64,000 bases of DNA. It comes from an uncultured Paracoccaceae bacterium (lineage in GTDB: Bacteria > Pseudomonadota > Alphaproteobacteria > Rhodobacterales > Rhodobacteraceae). Below the pieces are notes generated by a model that searched no databases, had not been told where the DNA came from, and saw only the letters and a program-made list of their open reading frames with translations. Of the stretch, positions 26,466-34,747 are shown in pieces. The stretch's first letter is position 1. The number at the start of each line of letters is the position of its first letter. Made by a program: the position numbers and the translations under genes. The DNA lies in NCBI GenBank assembly GCA_947500055.1, contig CANMQO010000007.1, positions 186,001-250,000 of the forward strand, given 5' to 3'.

Positions 26466-27035
26466 ATGGGGGCGCAGATGACAGATGGGCCGACATATAG
26501 GCTTCACCGCACGGTGGTTCTGGTTGGCATGATGGGGTCCGGAAAAACCGCAATTGGCCGTGCGCTTGCGGCCCGTTTGCGCGTCGATTTCGTTGATAGC
26601 GACAGCGCGATTGAAGAGGCCGCCACGCAAAGCATTGCCGAGATTTTCGAGCGCGATGGCGAGGCGTTTTTTCGCAAGCGCGAGGCGGAAGTGTTGCGTC
26701 GGTTGCTCTCCGGGCCGCCCAGCGTCGTATCGACAGGAGGGGGCGCATTTTTGTCTGAGGCCAACCGGGATGCGATAGCGGAGATGGGAATCGCCCTTTG
26801 GTTGGATGCCGATCTGGAAACGCTTTGGTCGCGGGTCCGCCACAAGGACACCCGCCCATTGCTACGCACGCCCGATCCAAAGGCCACGCTGAGCGAGATT
26901 TTTGATTTACGTCAACCGGTTTATGCCAAGGCGGGCCTGCGGTTGAAAATTCGCCACGAGGCCTCCATCGAGGACACAACATCAAGTGCGCTGGATGTCT
27001 TGCAATCCTACCCCAACATATTGGAGACCTGCTGA
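26466..27035 (+). CDS. aroK: Shikimate kinase
   Basis: A 189-residue cytosolic kinase that phosphorylates shikimate in aromatic amino acid synthesis. Walker A is GMMGSGKTAIG (~21-31). The shikimate-binding DSD (FVDSDSAIEE), the FRKREAEVL arginine and the STGGGAF glycine motif are present, and the lid arginine is in HKDTRPLL. The start may be four codons further in at 26478; neither has a decisive ribosome site. Stop overlaps the aroB start by one base. Family length normal. Confidence 0.93.
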   Translation: MGAQMTDGPTYRLHRTVVLVGMMGSGKTAIGRALAARLRVDFVDSDSAIEEAATQSIAEIFERDGEAFFRKREAEVLRRLLSGPPSVVSTGGGAFLSEANRDAIAEMGIALWLDADLETLWSRVRHKDTRPLLRTPDPKATLSEIFDLRQPVYAKAGLRLKIRHEASIEDTTSSALDVLQSYPNILETC

Positions 27036-28162
27036 TGACCACCGCCAAAGTCCATGTGGACCTGCCTGGCCGGGCCTATGACATTCAGATTGGCCCCGGT
27101 CTATTGGATCAGACGGGTGACTTTGTCGCTCCGATGGGCGGACGCAAACATATCTGCATTGTCACCGACAGACATGTCGCGGAACTGCATCTGGCACAAT
27201 TGCAGGCCGGGTTGGCTGCCGCCGGTCTTACATCAGAGGCACTGGTCCTGCCCCCTGGTGAGGCCACGAAATGCTGGGCAGAACTGGAACGCACCGTGGA
27301 ATGGTTGCTGGCCCAGAAGGTTGAGCGTGGCGATGTTGTCGTGGCTTTTGGGGGTGGCGTTATTGGTGACTTGGCTGGTTTTGCTGCGGCAATATTGCGA
27401 CGCGGTGTCCGGTTTGTGCAAATCCCGACCAGTCTTCTGGCGCAGGTCGACAGCTCTGTCGGCGGCAAGACGGGGATCAACTCGCCGATCGGCAAAAACC
27501 TGATCGGGGCGTTTCACCAGCCATCGCTTGTGCTGGCCGATACCGCCTTGCTTGGTACGCTGAGAGAGCGGGACTTTCTTGCAGGCTATGGTGAGGTCGT
27601 CAAATACGGGATGTTGGGCGACGCGGAGTTCTTTGACTGGCTCGAACGGAATGGTCCGGCGCTGGCGGCAGGTGACATGGACGCGCGGGTGCGTGCTGTG
27701 ACCCGTTCGTGCCGGATGAAAGCGGACATCGTTCAGCGGGACGAAACAGAGCAGGGTGACCGGGCGCTTTTGAATCTGGGCCATACGTTCTGCCACGCGT
27801 TGGAGGCCGCCACAGGCTATTCTGACCGTCTGTTGCACGGCGAAGGGGTGGCAATAGGATGCGCACTTGCGTTTGAACTTTCCGCCCGTCTGGAGCTTTG
27901 CAGTCAAGAAGATCCAAGCCGCGTGCGTGCGCATTTGCGCGCCATGGGGATGAAGGTTGATATTGCCGATATTCCCGGTGAATTACCGGATGCCGCTGCT
28001 TTGCTGGGGCTGATGGGGCAGGACAAGAAGGTGCTGGATGGCAAGCTGCGCTTTATTCTGGCGCGCGGCATTGGCGATGCCTTCATCACCTCTGACGTAC
28101 CGCGCGATGCCGTCCTGGATGTGCTGACGGATGCGTTGAATCGCACCCCGTCCCGGGCCTGA
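27035..28162 (+). CDS. aroB: 3-dehydroquinate synthase
   Basis: A 375-residue NAD- and metal-dependent enzyme converting DAHP to 3-dehydroquinate. The NAD-binding glycine stretch is VAFGGGVIGDLAGF. The active-site block QIPTSLLAQVDSSVGGKTG and the metal-binding sites, Glu in GYGEVVKYG and His in NLGHTFCHALE and LLHGEGVAIG, are all present. It is coupled to aroK. The last few codons (PSRA, then stop) are inside a palindromic repeat that continues beyond the gene, so its C-terminus appears to have been reset by repeat insertion or wear. Confidence 0.95.
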   Translation: MTTAKVHVDLPGRAYDIQIGPGLLDQTGDFVAPMGGRKHICIVTDRHVAELHLAQLQAGLAAAGLTSEALVLPPGEATKCWAELERTVEWLLAQKVERGDVVVAFGGGVIGDLAGFAAAILRRGVRFVQIPTSLLAQVDSSVGGKTGINSPIGKNLIGAFHQPSLVLADTALLGTLRERDFLAGYGEVVKYGMLGDAEFFDWLERNGPALAAGDMDARVRAVTRSCRMKADIVQRDETEQGDRALLNLGHTFCHALEAATGYSDRLLHGEGVAIGCALAFELSARLELCSQEDPSRVRAHLRAMGMKVDIADIPGELPDAAALLGLMGQDKKVLDGKLRFILARGIGDAFITSDVPRDAVLDVLTDALNRTPSRA

Positions 28163-28216
28163 CCCGGGACCTCGACCAATCCCGAAGTAGAGGCCCCGGA
28201 TCAGGCCCGGGGCGGG
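28149..28216. repeat. Palindromic extragenic repeat, copy 2 (over the aroB 3' end)
   Basis: CGTCCCGGGCCTGACCCGGG followed by ACCTC, then a 17-base spacer and the mirror GAGGCCCCGGATCAGGCCCGG. It supplies the last codons and stop of aroB and probably works as its 3' hairpin, since the next gene converges. Confidence 0.85.
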
Positions 28217-28243
28217 TGATGCATCGGCGCTGGCATGAACGCC

Positions 28244-28558
28244 CTAATCGGTATCATCGAACAGGTTGATCCCATGTTTCCGCGCAAAGTGCAGGAAAAG
28301 CGGGATTTCCATGATGAGCAGCGTGATAATGGTAAAGATCGCCCAGTTACTTTGGAAAAACAACATGTTGAACCGGATGCCGCTGCCCCAGAACAATGCA
28401 CCGGCAACCCCGACTGCGATACATGTCAGGATCACGTCAATCGTCATGATCCTGTTTAGCGTCTTTTCGTTCAGGCTCGGGTAAATGCCCCAATAGGCAA
28501 CGAACAAGATGCAGCCATTCAGGATCAGTATCTTTGCTTCCGGGGCCAGATCAAGCAT
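28244..28558 (-). CDS. Small three-helix membrane protein, unknown
   Basis: 104 residues with hydrophobic helices near 10-25, 38-58 and 72-90 and a short charged end HFARKHGINLFDDTD. No domain recognised. It starts three bases after the ssb stop in the same direction, so it is likely cotranscribed with ssb. It converges on aroB. Coding assignment rests on the membrane profile and tight spacing. Confidence 0.65.
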   Translation of the reverse strand: MLDLAPEAKILILNGCILFVAYWGIYPSLNEKTLNRIMTIDVILTCIAVGVAGALFWGSGIRFNMLFFQSNWAIFTIITLLIMEIPLFLHFARKHGINLFDDTD

Positions 28559-28561
28559 TGC

Positions 28562-29071
28562 CTAGAACGGGATTTCGTCATCCATGTCGCTGCCGCCGCC
28601 ACCTTGCGAGCCGCCACCGCCATAGCCGCCATCATTGCCGCCGCTGGAATATCCGCCACCGCCGCCGCCATAGCCGCCGGAACCTCCACCATAGTTTCCG
28701 CCACCGCCACCGCCTTCGCTACGGCTGTCGAGCATGGTCAACGTGCTGCCGATCCCTTGCAGGACAACTTCGGTTGAATAGCGGTCCTGACCGGACTGAT
28801 CCTGCCATTTGCGGGTTTGCAATTTGCCTTCGATATAGACCTTGGAGCCTTTGCGCAGATATTGCTCGGCCACCCGCACCAGACCTTCGGAGAAAATCGC
28901 GACGCTGTGCCATTCGGTTTTTTCGCGCCGTTCGCCAGTATTGCGATCTTTCCATGTCTCAGACGTGGCGATGCGCAGGTTGCAGACTTTGCCGCCATTC
29001 TGAAAGCTCCGCACCTCTGGGTCGGCACCGAGATTGCCGATAAGAATTACTTTGTTCACTGATCCGGCCAT
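28562..29071 (-). CDS. ssb: Single-stranded DNA-binding protein
   Basis: 169 residues. The OB fold spans ~1-110 ([55 protein letters not shown]). A Gly/Tyr/Ser-rich low-complexity linker follows (~118-160), then the acidic tip DMDDEIPF that binds partner proteins. The start at 29071 has GGGAGGTG six bases upstream; the frame is open 20 codons more, which would be abnormal for SSB. Repeated GGN codons in the linker give a visible DNA repeat at ~28600-28715. Its start faces a transglycosylase gene on the other strand about 100 bases away. Confidence 0.95.
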   Translation of the reverse strand: MAGSVNKVILIGNLGADPEVRSFQNGGKVCNLRIATSETWKDRNTGERREKTEWHSVAIFSEGLVRVAEQYLRKGSKVYIEGKLQTRKWQDQSGQDRYSTEVVLQGIGSTLTMLDSRSEGGGGGGNYGGGSGGYGGGGGGYSSGGNDGGYGGGGSQGGGGSDMDDEIPF

Positions 29072-29174
29072 ACTGGCACCTCCCGCGATTCTGCTTTGCG
29101 CTTTTGTGACAGACAGGCAATGGCGCAACAAGGTTAACAGTGAATTACGTGAAGGGCTGGTTTTGTGGCCGAAA

Positions 29175-29807
29175 ATGACTAGGTTGCTCGGGAAACAGGG
29201 AATTGGGTTGGGCCAGGTGCGCTATTTGGGATCAGTTTTTGCAGGTGTTCTGATCTGCGCGGGCGCGGCTGGCATGGCGCAGGAACAGGTGTCGACCATG
29301 TCACGGTCGGCCTTGTTTCAAAGCCAGTTATCGGTTCTGGATGGCCGTGCTTCGCAGCAATATAACAATTCGGTCCGCTTGCAGCCGCCGCGCGTGGAGG
29401 TTCCAGGAGCGCCCGGGTCGACGCCAACCTACACGGGCAATTATCGCGGCCAATACCTGAACATCGCCCGGGATGCGGCGCGCAAGAACCGCGTGCCTGA
29501 GGACTTGTTTTTGCGTTTGGTACAACAGGAAAGCGGCTGGAATCCCAATGCACGATCCGTCAAAGGGGCGATGGGGCTGGCGCAACTGATGCCGCCCACA
29601 GCGCGCCTGCTGGGCGTTGACGCCAGTAACCCGGCGCAGAACCTTGAAGGCGGCGCGCGATATCTGCGTCAGCAATACGAAAAATTCGGCACATGGCAGC
29701 TGGCGCTGGCGGCCTATAATGCGGGGCCGGGGGCGGTGGAACGCTATAAAGGCGTACCACCGTATCGTGAGACCCAGAACTATGTGCGGGTGATCTGGGG
29801 TGAATGA
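29175..29807 (+). CDS. Lytic murein transglycosylase (SLT family)
   Basis: About 210 residues. An N-terminal hydrophobic segment ([19 protein letters not shown]) looks like a signal peptide. The C-terminal SLT domain (~105-205) has the catalytic Glu in [14 protein letters not shown], then [22 protein letters not shown] and [13 protein letters not shown]. It cleaves peptidoglycan glycan strands with formation of anhydro-muropeptides. The start is uncertain: the frame is open back to 29034, but the ATG at 29175 best fits the signal peptide, and it lies clear of the divergent ssb start. It could be housekeeping or tied to secretion machinery. Confidence 0.87.
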   Translation: MTRLLGKQGIGLGQVRYLGSVFAGVLICAGAAGMAQEQVSTMSRSALFQSQLSVLDGRASQQYNNSVRLQPPRVEVPGAPGSTPTYTGNYRGQYLNIARDAARKNRVPEDLFLRLVQQESGWNPNARSVKGAMGLAQLMPPTARLLGVDASNPAQNLEGGARYLRQQYEKFGTWQLALAAYNAGPGAVERYKGVPPYRETQNYVRVIWGE

Positions 29808-29836
29808 GTTTCGCCCCGTAAATCATTGTTTTTAAG

Positions 29837-31909
29837 TCACTCAGCGGCGATCTGAATAACTGGTTCCATCTCGGCCAGTTCGGCATCGCTGAGATGGCAT
29901 TTGATCTGGTGACCTTCGGCCAGCATCCGCACGGGTGGTACCTCTTTTTCGCAAAGCCCGCCGGCAACCTTTGATTTCCAGCCGCAGCGCGTCTGAAATG
30001 GGCAACCGCTGGGCGGGTTCATTGCGGATGGGATGTCGCCCTCAAGCACGATATGTTTCTTTTTTACGCTTGTGTCAGCGATCGGGACGGCGGAAAGCAG
30101 GGCCTCCGTATAGGGGTGGTAGGGCGGCGAAAACACCTGATCGGTGGAGCCAAGTTCGACCACATGGCCCAGATACATCACCATCACCCGGTCAGACAGA
30201 TAACGCACGATGGACAGATCGTGGCTGATGAACAAAAGCGTTGTCTTATGTTCGCGTTGAATTTCCATTAACAGATCGGTCACCGCTGCCTGTACGGACA
30301 CATCAAGCGCCGAAACCGGTTCATCCGCGACAACGATCCGTGCGTCACCGGCAAATGCGCGGGCGATGCCAACCCTTTGTTTTTGCCCACCACTGAGCTG
30401 TCGCGGCATCCGGTCGGCAAAGGCGCGGGGGAGCTTCACAAGGTCCAGCAATTCCAGCATGCGGGCGCGCCGCTCGGCATCGTTTGCGCCGACGCCAAAG
30501 ATTTCCAATGCCCGCATGATCTGGCGCCCGACTGTCATTGAGGGGTTGAGCGTGTCAAAGGGGTTCTGGAACACCATTTGAATATCAGCGACGGTTTTTG
30601 TGTCCCGGTCTTCAATCGCGGTACTGCCAATAGATTGATTATCCAGCAAAATCGCGCCATCGGTTGCGGTTTCCAATCCCATCAGGACCTTGGCAAAGGT
30701 GGACTTGCCACAGCCGGATTCGCCGACGATGGCCAGTGTTTCGCTTTCGCGCGCTTCGAATGACAGGGTTTCGTTGGCTTTGACGACCTTCTTGTCACCG
30801 CCGCCGAAAAGCGCGTTTGCTGCGACTTCGTAGTATTTCTTGAGATTGTCCATTTTCAGGACAACGGGTCCCGGTTCAGGTTTTTCTTTTGTATCAGAGA
30901 CTTGGATAGGTGCGTTCCAGTCGATTTCCTGGAATTTCAGGCAACGTGACTGGTGACGGTCATTGCCGGGGACGGGTTCCATCGGGATGAAACCGGCGTC
31001 GCAGCGCCCAGCCTCGAAATAGTCGCAGCGCGGTCCGAAATTGCAACCATCTGGTCGTTCATGGGGCAGGGGGAAGTTGCCGGGAATGGCGACCAGTGGT
31101 CGCGCGTTTTTGTCGGCACCGGGCAGGGGGATCGACCGGAAGAGCGCCTGTGTATAGGGGTGCTGCATCTCGTCAAACACGTCTGCAATACTGCCCCGTT
31201 CGACGGCCTCGCCGGAATACATCACGCAAATCCGATCGCAGGTTTCCAGCACTAAGCCTAAGTTATGGCTGATAAAAAGCATCGACGTGCCGTATTTCTT
31301 GCCCAGATCCTTGACCAGTTCGACGACCGCGGCCTCAACCGTCACGTCAAGCGCTGTTGTTGGCTCATCAAGGATCAAAAGCGAGGGTTTCGACATCAGC
31401 GCCATGGCGATCACGATCCGCTGCTGCTGGCCGCCGGAAAGCTGATGCGGATAGCTTTTGAGCATCCGTTCCGGGTCTGGCAGCTTGACGTCGGTGACGA
31501 CTTCGAGCGCTCTTGCGTAAGCCTCTTTTTCGCTGACCCCTTCGTGGATCATCGGCACTTCCATCAGCTGTTTGCCGATCTTCATCGCCGGATTCAGGGA
31601 CGCCATAGGTTCTTGATATATCATGGCAATTTCGCTGCCACGGATATCGCGCAGGCGTTCGGGGCTCATCTCGCACAGGTCTTCGCCCTTGAACTTGATG
31701 GAGCCGCCGACGATGCGCCCGTTGACGCCCAGATCCTGCATCACGCCGAGCGCCACGGTGGATTTGCCACAGCCGGATTCCCCAACCAAACCAAGGGCTT
31801 CGCCGGGCATTACGGTGGCGGAAAAATCCATCACGGCGGGGATTTCGCGCAGCCGGGTGAAGAATGAAATGGACAGTTTGTCGATTTCGAGGATGGGTTG
31901 ATCGGTCAT
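29837..31909 (-). CDS. Fused double ABC ATPase, peptide/opine/nickel importer type
   Basis: 690 residues containing two complete DppD/DppF-like ATPases joined by a linker near residue 330. Each half has Walker A GESGCGKST, signature LSGGQ (QQRIVIAMAL in the first, KQRVGIARAF in the second), Walker B and the C-terminal oligopeptide-transporter domain with four-Cys-type pattern (CNFGPRCDYFEAGRCD; CPFQTRCGWKS). The start at 31909 is preferred over one 25 codons upstream because GGAAG stands nine bases before it and the longer form would include a tandem repeat. Last gene of the SBP-permease-permease-ATPase set. Confidence 0.92.
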   Translation of the reverse strand: MTDQPILEIDKLSISFFTRLREIPAVMDFSATVMPGEALGLVGESGCGKSTVALGVMQDLGVNGRIVGGSIKFKGEDLCEMSPERLRDIRGSEIAMIYQEPMASLNPAMKIGKQLMEVPMIHEGVSEKEAYARALEVVTDVKLPDPERMLKSYPHQLSGGQQQRIVIAMALMSKPSLLILDEPTTALDVTVEAAVVELVKDLGKKYGTSMLFISHNLGLVLETCDRICVMYSGEAVERGSIADVFDEMQHPYTQALFRSIPLPGADKNARPLVAIPGNFPLPHERPDGCNFGPRCDYFEAGRCDAGFIPMEPVPGNDRHQSRCLKFQEIDWNAPIQVSDTKEKPEPGPVVLKMDNLKKYYEVAANALFGGGDKKVVKANETLSFEARESETLAIVGESGCGKSTFAKVLMGLETATDGAILLDNQSIGSTAIEDRDTKTVADIQMVFQNPFDTLNPSMTVGRQIMRALEIFGVGANDAERRARMLELLDLVKLPRAFADRMPRQLSGGQKQRVGIARAFAGDARIVVADEPVSALDVSVQAAVTDLLMEIQREHKTTLLFISHDLSIVRYLSDRVMVMYLGHVVELGSTDQVFSPPYHPYTEALLSAVPIADTSVKKKHIVLEGDIPSAMNPPSGCPFQTRCGWKSKVAGGLCEKEVPPVRMLAEGHQIKCHLSDAELAEMEPVIQIAAE

Positions 31910-31942
31910 GTTAATACTTCCGTTTCTCGCCAGAATTTGGCT

Positions 31943-31985
31943 GTCGGCATCACGTCGGCAAAGCGTCGGCAAAACGTCGGGCACC
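31943..31985 (-). repeat. Four-unit 11-bp tandem repeat in the ABC ATPase leader
   Basis: On the plus strand GTCGGCA begins at 31943, 31954 and 31965 and a variant GTCGGGCA at 31976, giving an exact 11-base period. On the transcribed strand the unit reads TGCCGAC. It lies 34-76 bases upstream of the ATPase start codon. Confidence 0.75.
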
Positions 31986-32045
31986 TTTGGACGGTGGTGG
32001 CGTTAACCTTTAACTCTTGCATCGGTGGCCTCTTTTTTGTGACCG

Positions 32046-32112
32046 CGTCCCGGGCTTGACCCGGGACCTCTTATGCGGCTGACGTTGAGGTCCCGGGTCA
32101 AGCCCGGGACGG
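32046..32112. repeat. Palindromic extragenic repeat, copy 3 (in the peptide ABC operon)
   Basis: CGTCCCGGGCTTGACCCGGG then ACCTC, an 18-base spacer and a perfect mirror half ending GCCCGGGACGG. It is the most symmetric copy and lies between the second permease gene and the ATPase gene. Confidence 0.85.
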
Positions 32113-32119
32113 GTGTTTG

Positions 32120-33565
32120 TTAATCCTTCAGGCTTTCTTCACGCAGCCCGTCGGCCAGCAGGTTCAGACCCAGCACAAGGCTGAGCAGGGCCACGGCGGG
32201 CGGCAGGGCAGGATGTGCGAAGATCAGGAGCAGTTTGCGCCCTTCATTGATCGTTGATCCCCAGTCCGGGCTTTCTGATGACAGCCCCAGCCCGAAGAAC
32301 CCCAAGGTTCCCAGCAAGATAGTCGTGTAGCCAATCCGCAGGCAGAAATCGACGATCAGCGGTCCGCGTGCATTTGGCAGGATTTCCCATAGCATGATGT
32401 ACCACGCCCCTTCGCCCCGTGTCTGGGCGGCGGCCACATAGTCGCGGGTGCGCAGATCCAGCGTCAGGCCGCGCACGATCCGGAAGACGGTTGGCGCGTT
32501 CACGAAAACGACCGAGACAAAGACAACGAGGATCGTGATGTCGAACAGGTCGAACCATGCGGGCAGGAAGTCGATGACCGTGCCTTTCTGGTTGATGACT
32601 GACAGGTATAACCACCCCAGAATGCCAAGCACGGGAACCAGGATTGCCGTCCGTTTTTGTGGTTGCGTGTAGTAGCGCGAGTTCAGCAGGACCCCGAAGA
32701 AGATCAGGGGGAAGACGAACAGGAAGGCCGCCATATAGCTGGGGATACCGGTTTGTACGATTTCCGGGGTCACCAGCAGATAGAATAGCAGGATCACCGG
32801 GAAGGCGAGGATCAGGTTGGCCACGAAGGAGAGGATCGTGTCAAGCAGGCCGCCATAATACCCCGCAGGCAGCCCCAAGGTGATCCCCACCATAAAGGCA
32901 AAGATTGTTGCCAACGGTGCGATGGCAATCACGAATGTTGAACCAGAGACCATCCGGCTGAAGATGTCGCGCGCCAGATTATCACCGCCCAAGAGGTAAT
33001 GCGGGATGTCGCCTGCGGTGCCGTCTGGCACGGCGACGCCCGGCGCCTTGTTTTTGAGCCCCGAGACCTGCGTCAGGTAGTCATGCGTGGCGATGAGGTC
33101 GAAAACGCTGACGAAAAGGGCCGTGAAGACCCAAAACATCACCAGACCAAAGCCGATCATCCCGACCGTGCTGTCGAAAAGTTTACCGTAAAGTCCAAGT
33201 CTGCGTTTGTAGATGATCGAGATGGTGAAGGTTACAATCAGCGCGATCCAGACCGGCAGGAAGCGTTGCGACATCTCGCCAATGATCCCGACCATCCCGT
33301 AGGGCAGGACGAGCGGAGCAATCAGGTAGACGAGTATCAGCGCGATGACCGCCAGAAACAGATATTTCATAGCCGTTTCGATCTTGCCCAGGATACCGCC
33401 GCTTGCGGCGAGTGTGCCATCTGGGTTGGCTTGCAATGTCGTGGGAGACGCAAACAGTCCCAACACCAGCTGCGCAATAAGCGCCACGACAAGGAGTGTT
33501 ACAGCGATTCCGAGAACAGGATTGAGGAACGCGCCGACGGCGCCTGTCCATGTGAGAGGTTCCAT
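32120..33565 (-). CDS. ABC transporter permease (DppC/OppC type, extended N-terminus)
   Basis: 481 residues, long for a DppC protein (usually ~300). The first ~190 residues carry several extra membrane helices (LGIAVTLLVVALIAQLVLG; YLFLAVIALILVYLIAPLVL; FLPVWIALIVTFTISIIY). The transport core follows, with FSRMVSGSTFVIAIAP, and the ATPase-contact loop is AAAQTRGEGAWYIMLWEILPN. The ending LGLNLLADGLREESLKD is typical of the family. It pairs with the 348-residue permease encoded 12 bases upstream. Long forms of this kind exist in roseobacters; their substrate is not settled. Confidence 0.88.
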   Translation of the reverse strand: MEPLTWTGAVGAFLNPVLGIAVTLLVVALIAQLVLGLFASPTTLQANPDGTLAASGGILGKIETAMKYLFLAVIALILVYLIAPLVLPYGMVGIIGEMSQRFLPVWIALIVTFTISIIYKRRLGLYGKLFDSTVGMIGFGLVMFWVFTALFVSVFDLIATHDYLTQVSGLKNKAPGVAVPDGTAGDIPHYLLGGDNLARDIFSRMVSGSTFVIAIAPLATIFAFMVGITLGLPAGYYGGLLDTILSFVANLILAFPVILLFYLLVTPEIVQTGIPSYMAAFLFVFPLIFFGVLLNSRYYTQPQKRTAILVPVLGILGWLYLSVINQKGTVIDFLPAWFDLFDITILVVFVSVVFVNAPTVFRIVRGLTLDLRTRDYVAAAQTRGEGAWYIMLWEILPNARGPLIVDFCLRIGYTTILLGTLGFFGLGLSSESPDWGSTINEGRKLLLIFAHPALPPAVALLSLVLGLNLLADGLREESLKD

Positions 33566-33577
33566 GTCCGCTTTTCC

Positions 33578-34624
33578 TTATGAAATTCTGATGCGCGGGT
33601 TGAGATACACGTAGCCGATGTCAGATATCAGCTGTGTCATCAGAACCACGAAAACCGAGATGACAGAAACGCCCAGCAACATTTCGATGTCGTTGTTGGA
33701 GGCCGCGCGCACCAGTTCCCACCCGAAACCTTGATAGGTGAATAGCGTTTCCACGATCACCACGCCGCTGAGCAGCCATGGGATTTGCAGCATGATCACG
33801 GTGAATGGGGCAATCAATGCATTTCGTAGCGCGTGTTTCAGCACGATTTTGGGAAAACTGACCCCTTTGAGCCGTGCGGTGCGGATATATTGCGCTGTCA
33901 TGACCTCGGCCATGGACGCGCGGGTCATCCGTGCGATGTATCCCATCCCGTAAAGTGCAATTGTCATCACCGGCAAAAAGAAGTTTTCAAAGGTTGCATT
34001 CTCGACCGCGCTGCTGGCGGTTCCCTTGAACCATTGCATGCCGAACGTGCCTGTGGCGAAGAGCGAAATGAACAGCACACCGGAGACGTATTCCGGCGTC
34101 GCTGTTGTCACGATTGACGCGGTCGAAAGAGTTCTGTCAGTTCGCGACCCTTCGCGCATCCCCGCAAGGACACCGACGATCAATGCGCCCGGTACCATGA
34201 CCAGCATGACCCACCCCATCAGCTTGCCGGTATTGGCCAGTCGGCCGGGAAGGACTGCACTAACGTTATCTTTTGCAACGGTCGAAAACCCCCAGTCGCC
34301 CTGCAGGATGCCGCAGAATGTGGATGCCTCTTCGACGGCTTCACCGGGGCCTGCGCAGCGGGCCCGGACCTCACCATCGGTTCCGTCAATCACGTATCCC
34401 GGCAAAACCCCTAGCCACTGCCCGTATTTGATCGGCAGTGGTTGTGAGTAACCGCGATTGGCGAGCCAGCTGACGACGGCATCATCGCTCATCCGCGCGT
34501 TGCCTTGTGTTTTGGCGAGTTTTTCGAGATTGGGCCCAAGATTGGTGAGCCAGAAGACAATAAATGTCAGGCAGAAGGCCGTGAGGATCATCACCCCAAA
34601 GCGTCGCAAAATAAACAGTCCCAT
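33578..34624 (-). CDS. ABC transporter permease (DppB/OppB type)
   Basis: 348 residues with the family's opening MGLFILRRFGVMILTAFCLTFIVFWL, six membrane helices and the contact loop RTARLKGVSFPKIVLKHALRNALI. A periplasmic segment of ~80 residues after helix 1 holds two cysteines (CAGPGEAVEEASTFCG) that may pair. It is separated from the binding-protein gene by an intrinsic terminator and a second hairpin, so its expression probably depends on read-through. Confidence 0.9.
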   Translation of the reverse strand: MGLFILRRFGVMILTAFCLTFIVFWLTNLGPNLEKLAKTQGNARMSDDAVVSWLANRGYSQPLPIKYGQWLGVLPGYVIDGTDGEVRARCAGPGEAVEEASTFCGILQGDWGFSTVAKDNVSAVLPGRLANTGKLMGWVMLVMVPGALIVGVLAGMREGSRTDRTLSTASIVTTATPEYVSGVLFISLFATGTFGMQWFKGTASSAVENATFENFFLPVMTIALYGMGYIARMTRASMAEVMTAQYIRTARLKGVSFPKIVLKHALRNALIAPFTVIMLQIPWLLSGVVIVETLFTYQGFGWELVRAASNNDIEMLLGVSVISVFVVLMTQLISDIGYVYLNPRIRIS

Positions 34625-34710
34625 AAAGGCCCCTGTTGGTCAGCATGCGCCGGGTCATTGCCCGGCTTGTTGTTTATGGCGGCCCCGGTTTACCGGCGGT
34701 TCGCAAGCAT

Positions 34711-34742
34711 AGAAAAAGGCCGCCCCATCGCTGGAGCGGCCC
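34711..34742 (-). terminator. Intrinsic terminator just after the binding-protein gene
   Basis: On the minus strand, stem GGCCGCTCC / GGGGCGGCC (9 bp with one G-T pair, 6-base loop) followed by TTTTTCT, beginning five bases past the SBP stop. A second hairpin, GCCGGG-TCATTG-CCCGGC, lies at 34649-34666 ahead of the permease start. The arrangement fits partial termination that keeps binding protein in excess over membrane parts. Confidence 0.85.
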
Positions 34743-34747
34743 AATTT

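Noticed and set aside
26326..27048. Long minus-strand extension upstream of the small membrane protein
   Set aside because: Antisense to aroK. The real start is the ATG at 26325 with its own GAGGTG.
28577..28715. Dense GGC/GCC repeat, considered as a CRISPR-like or satellite array
   Set aside because: It is the codon pattern of the Gly-rich SSB linker, with no spacers and in frame throughout.
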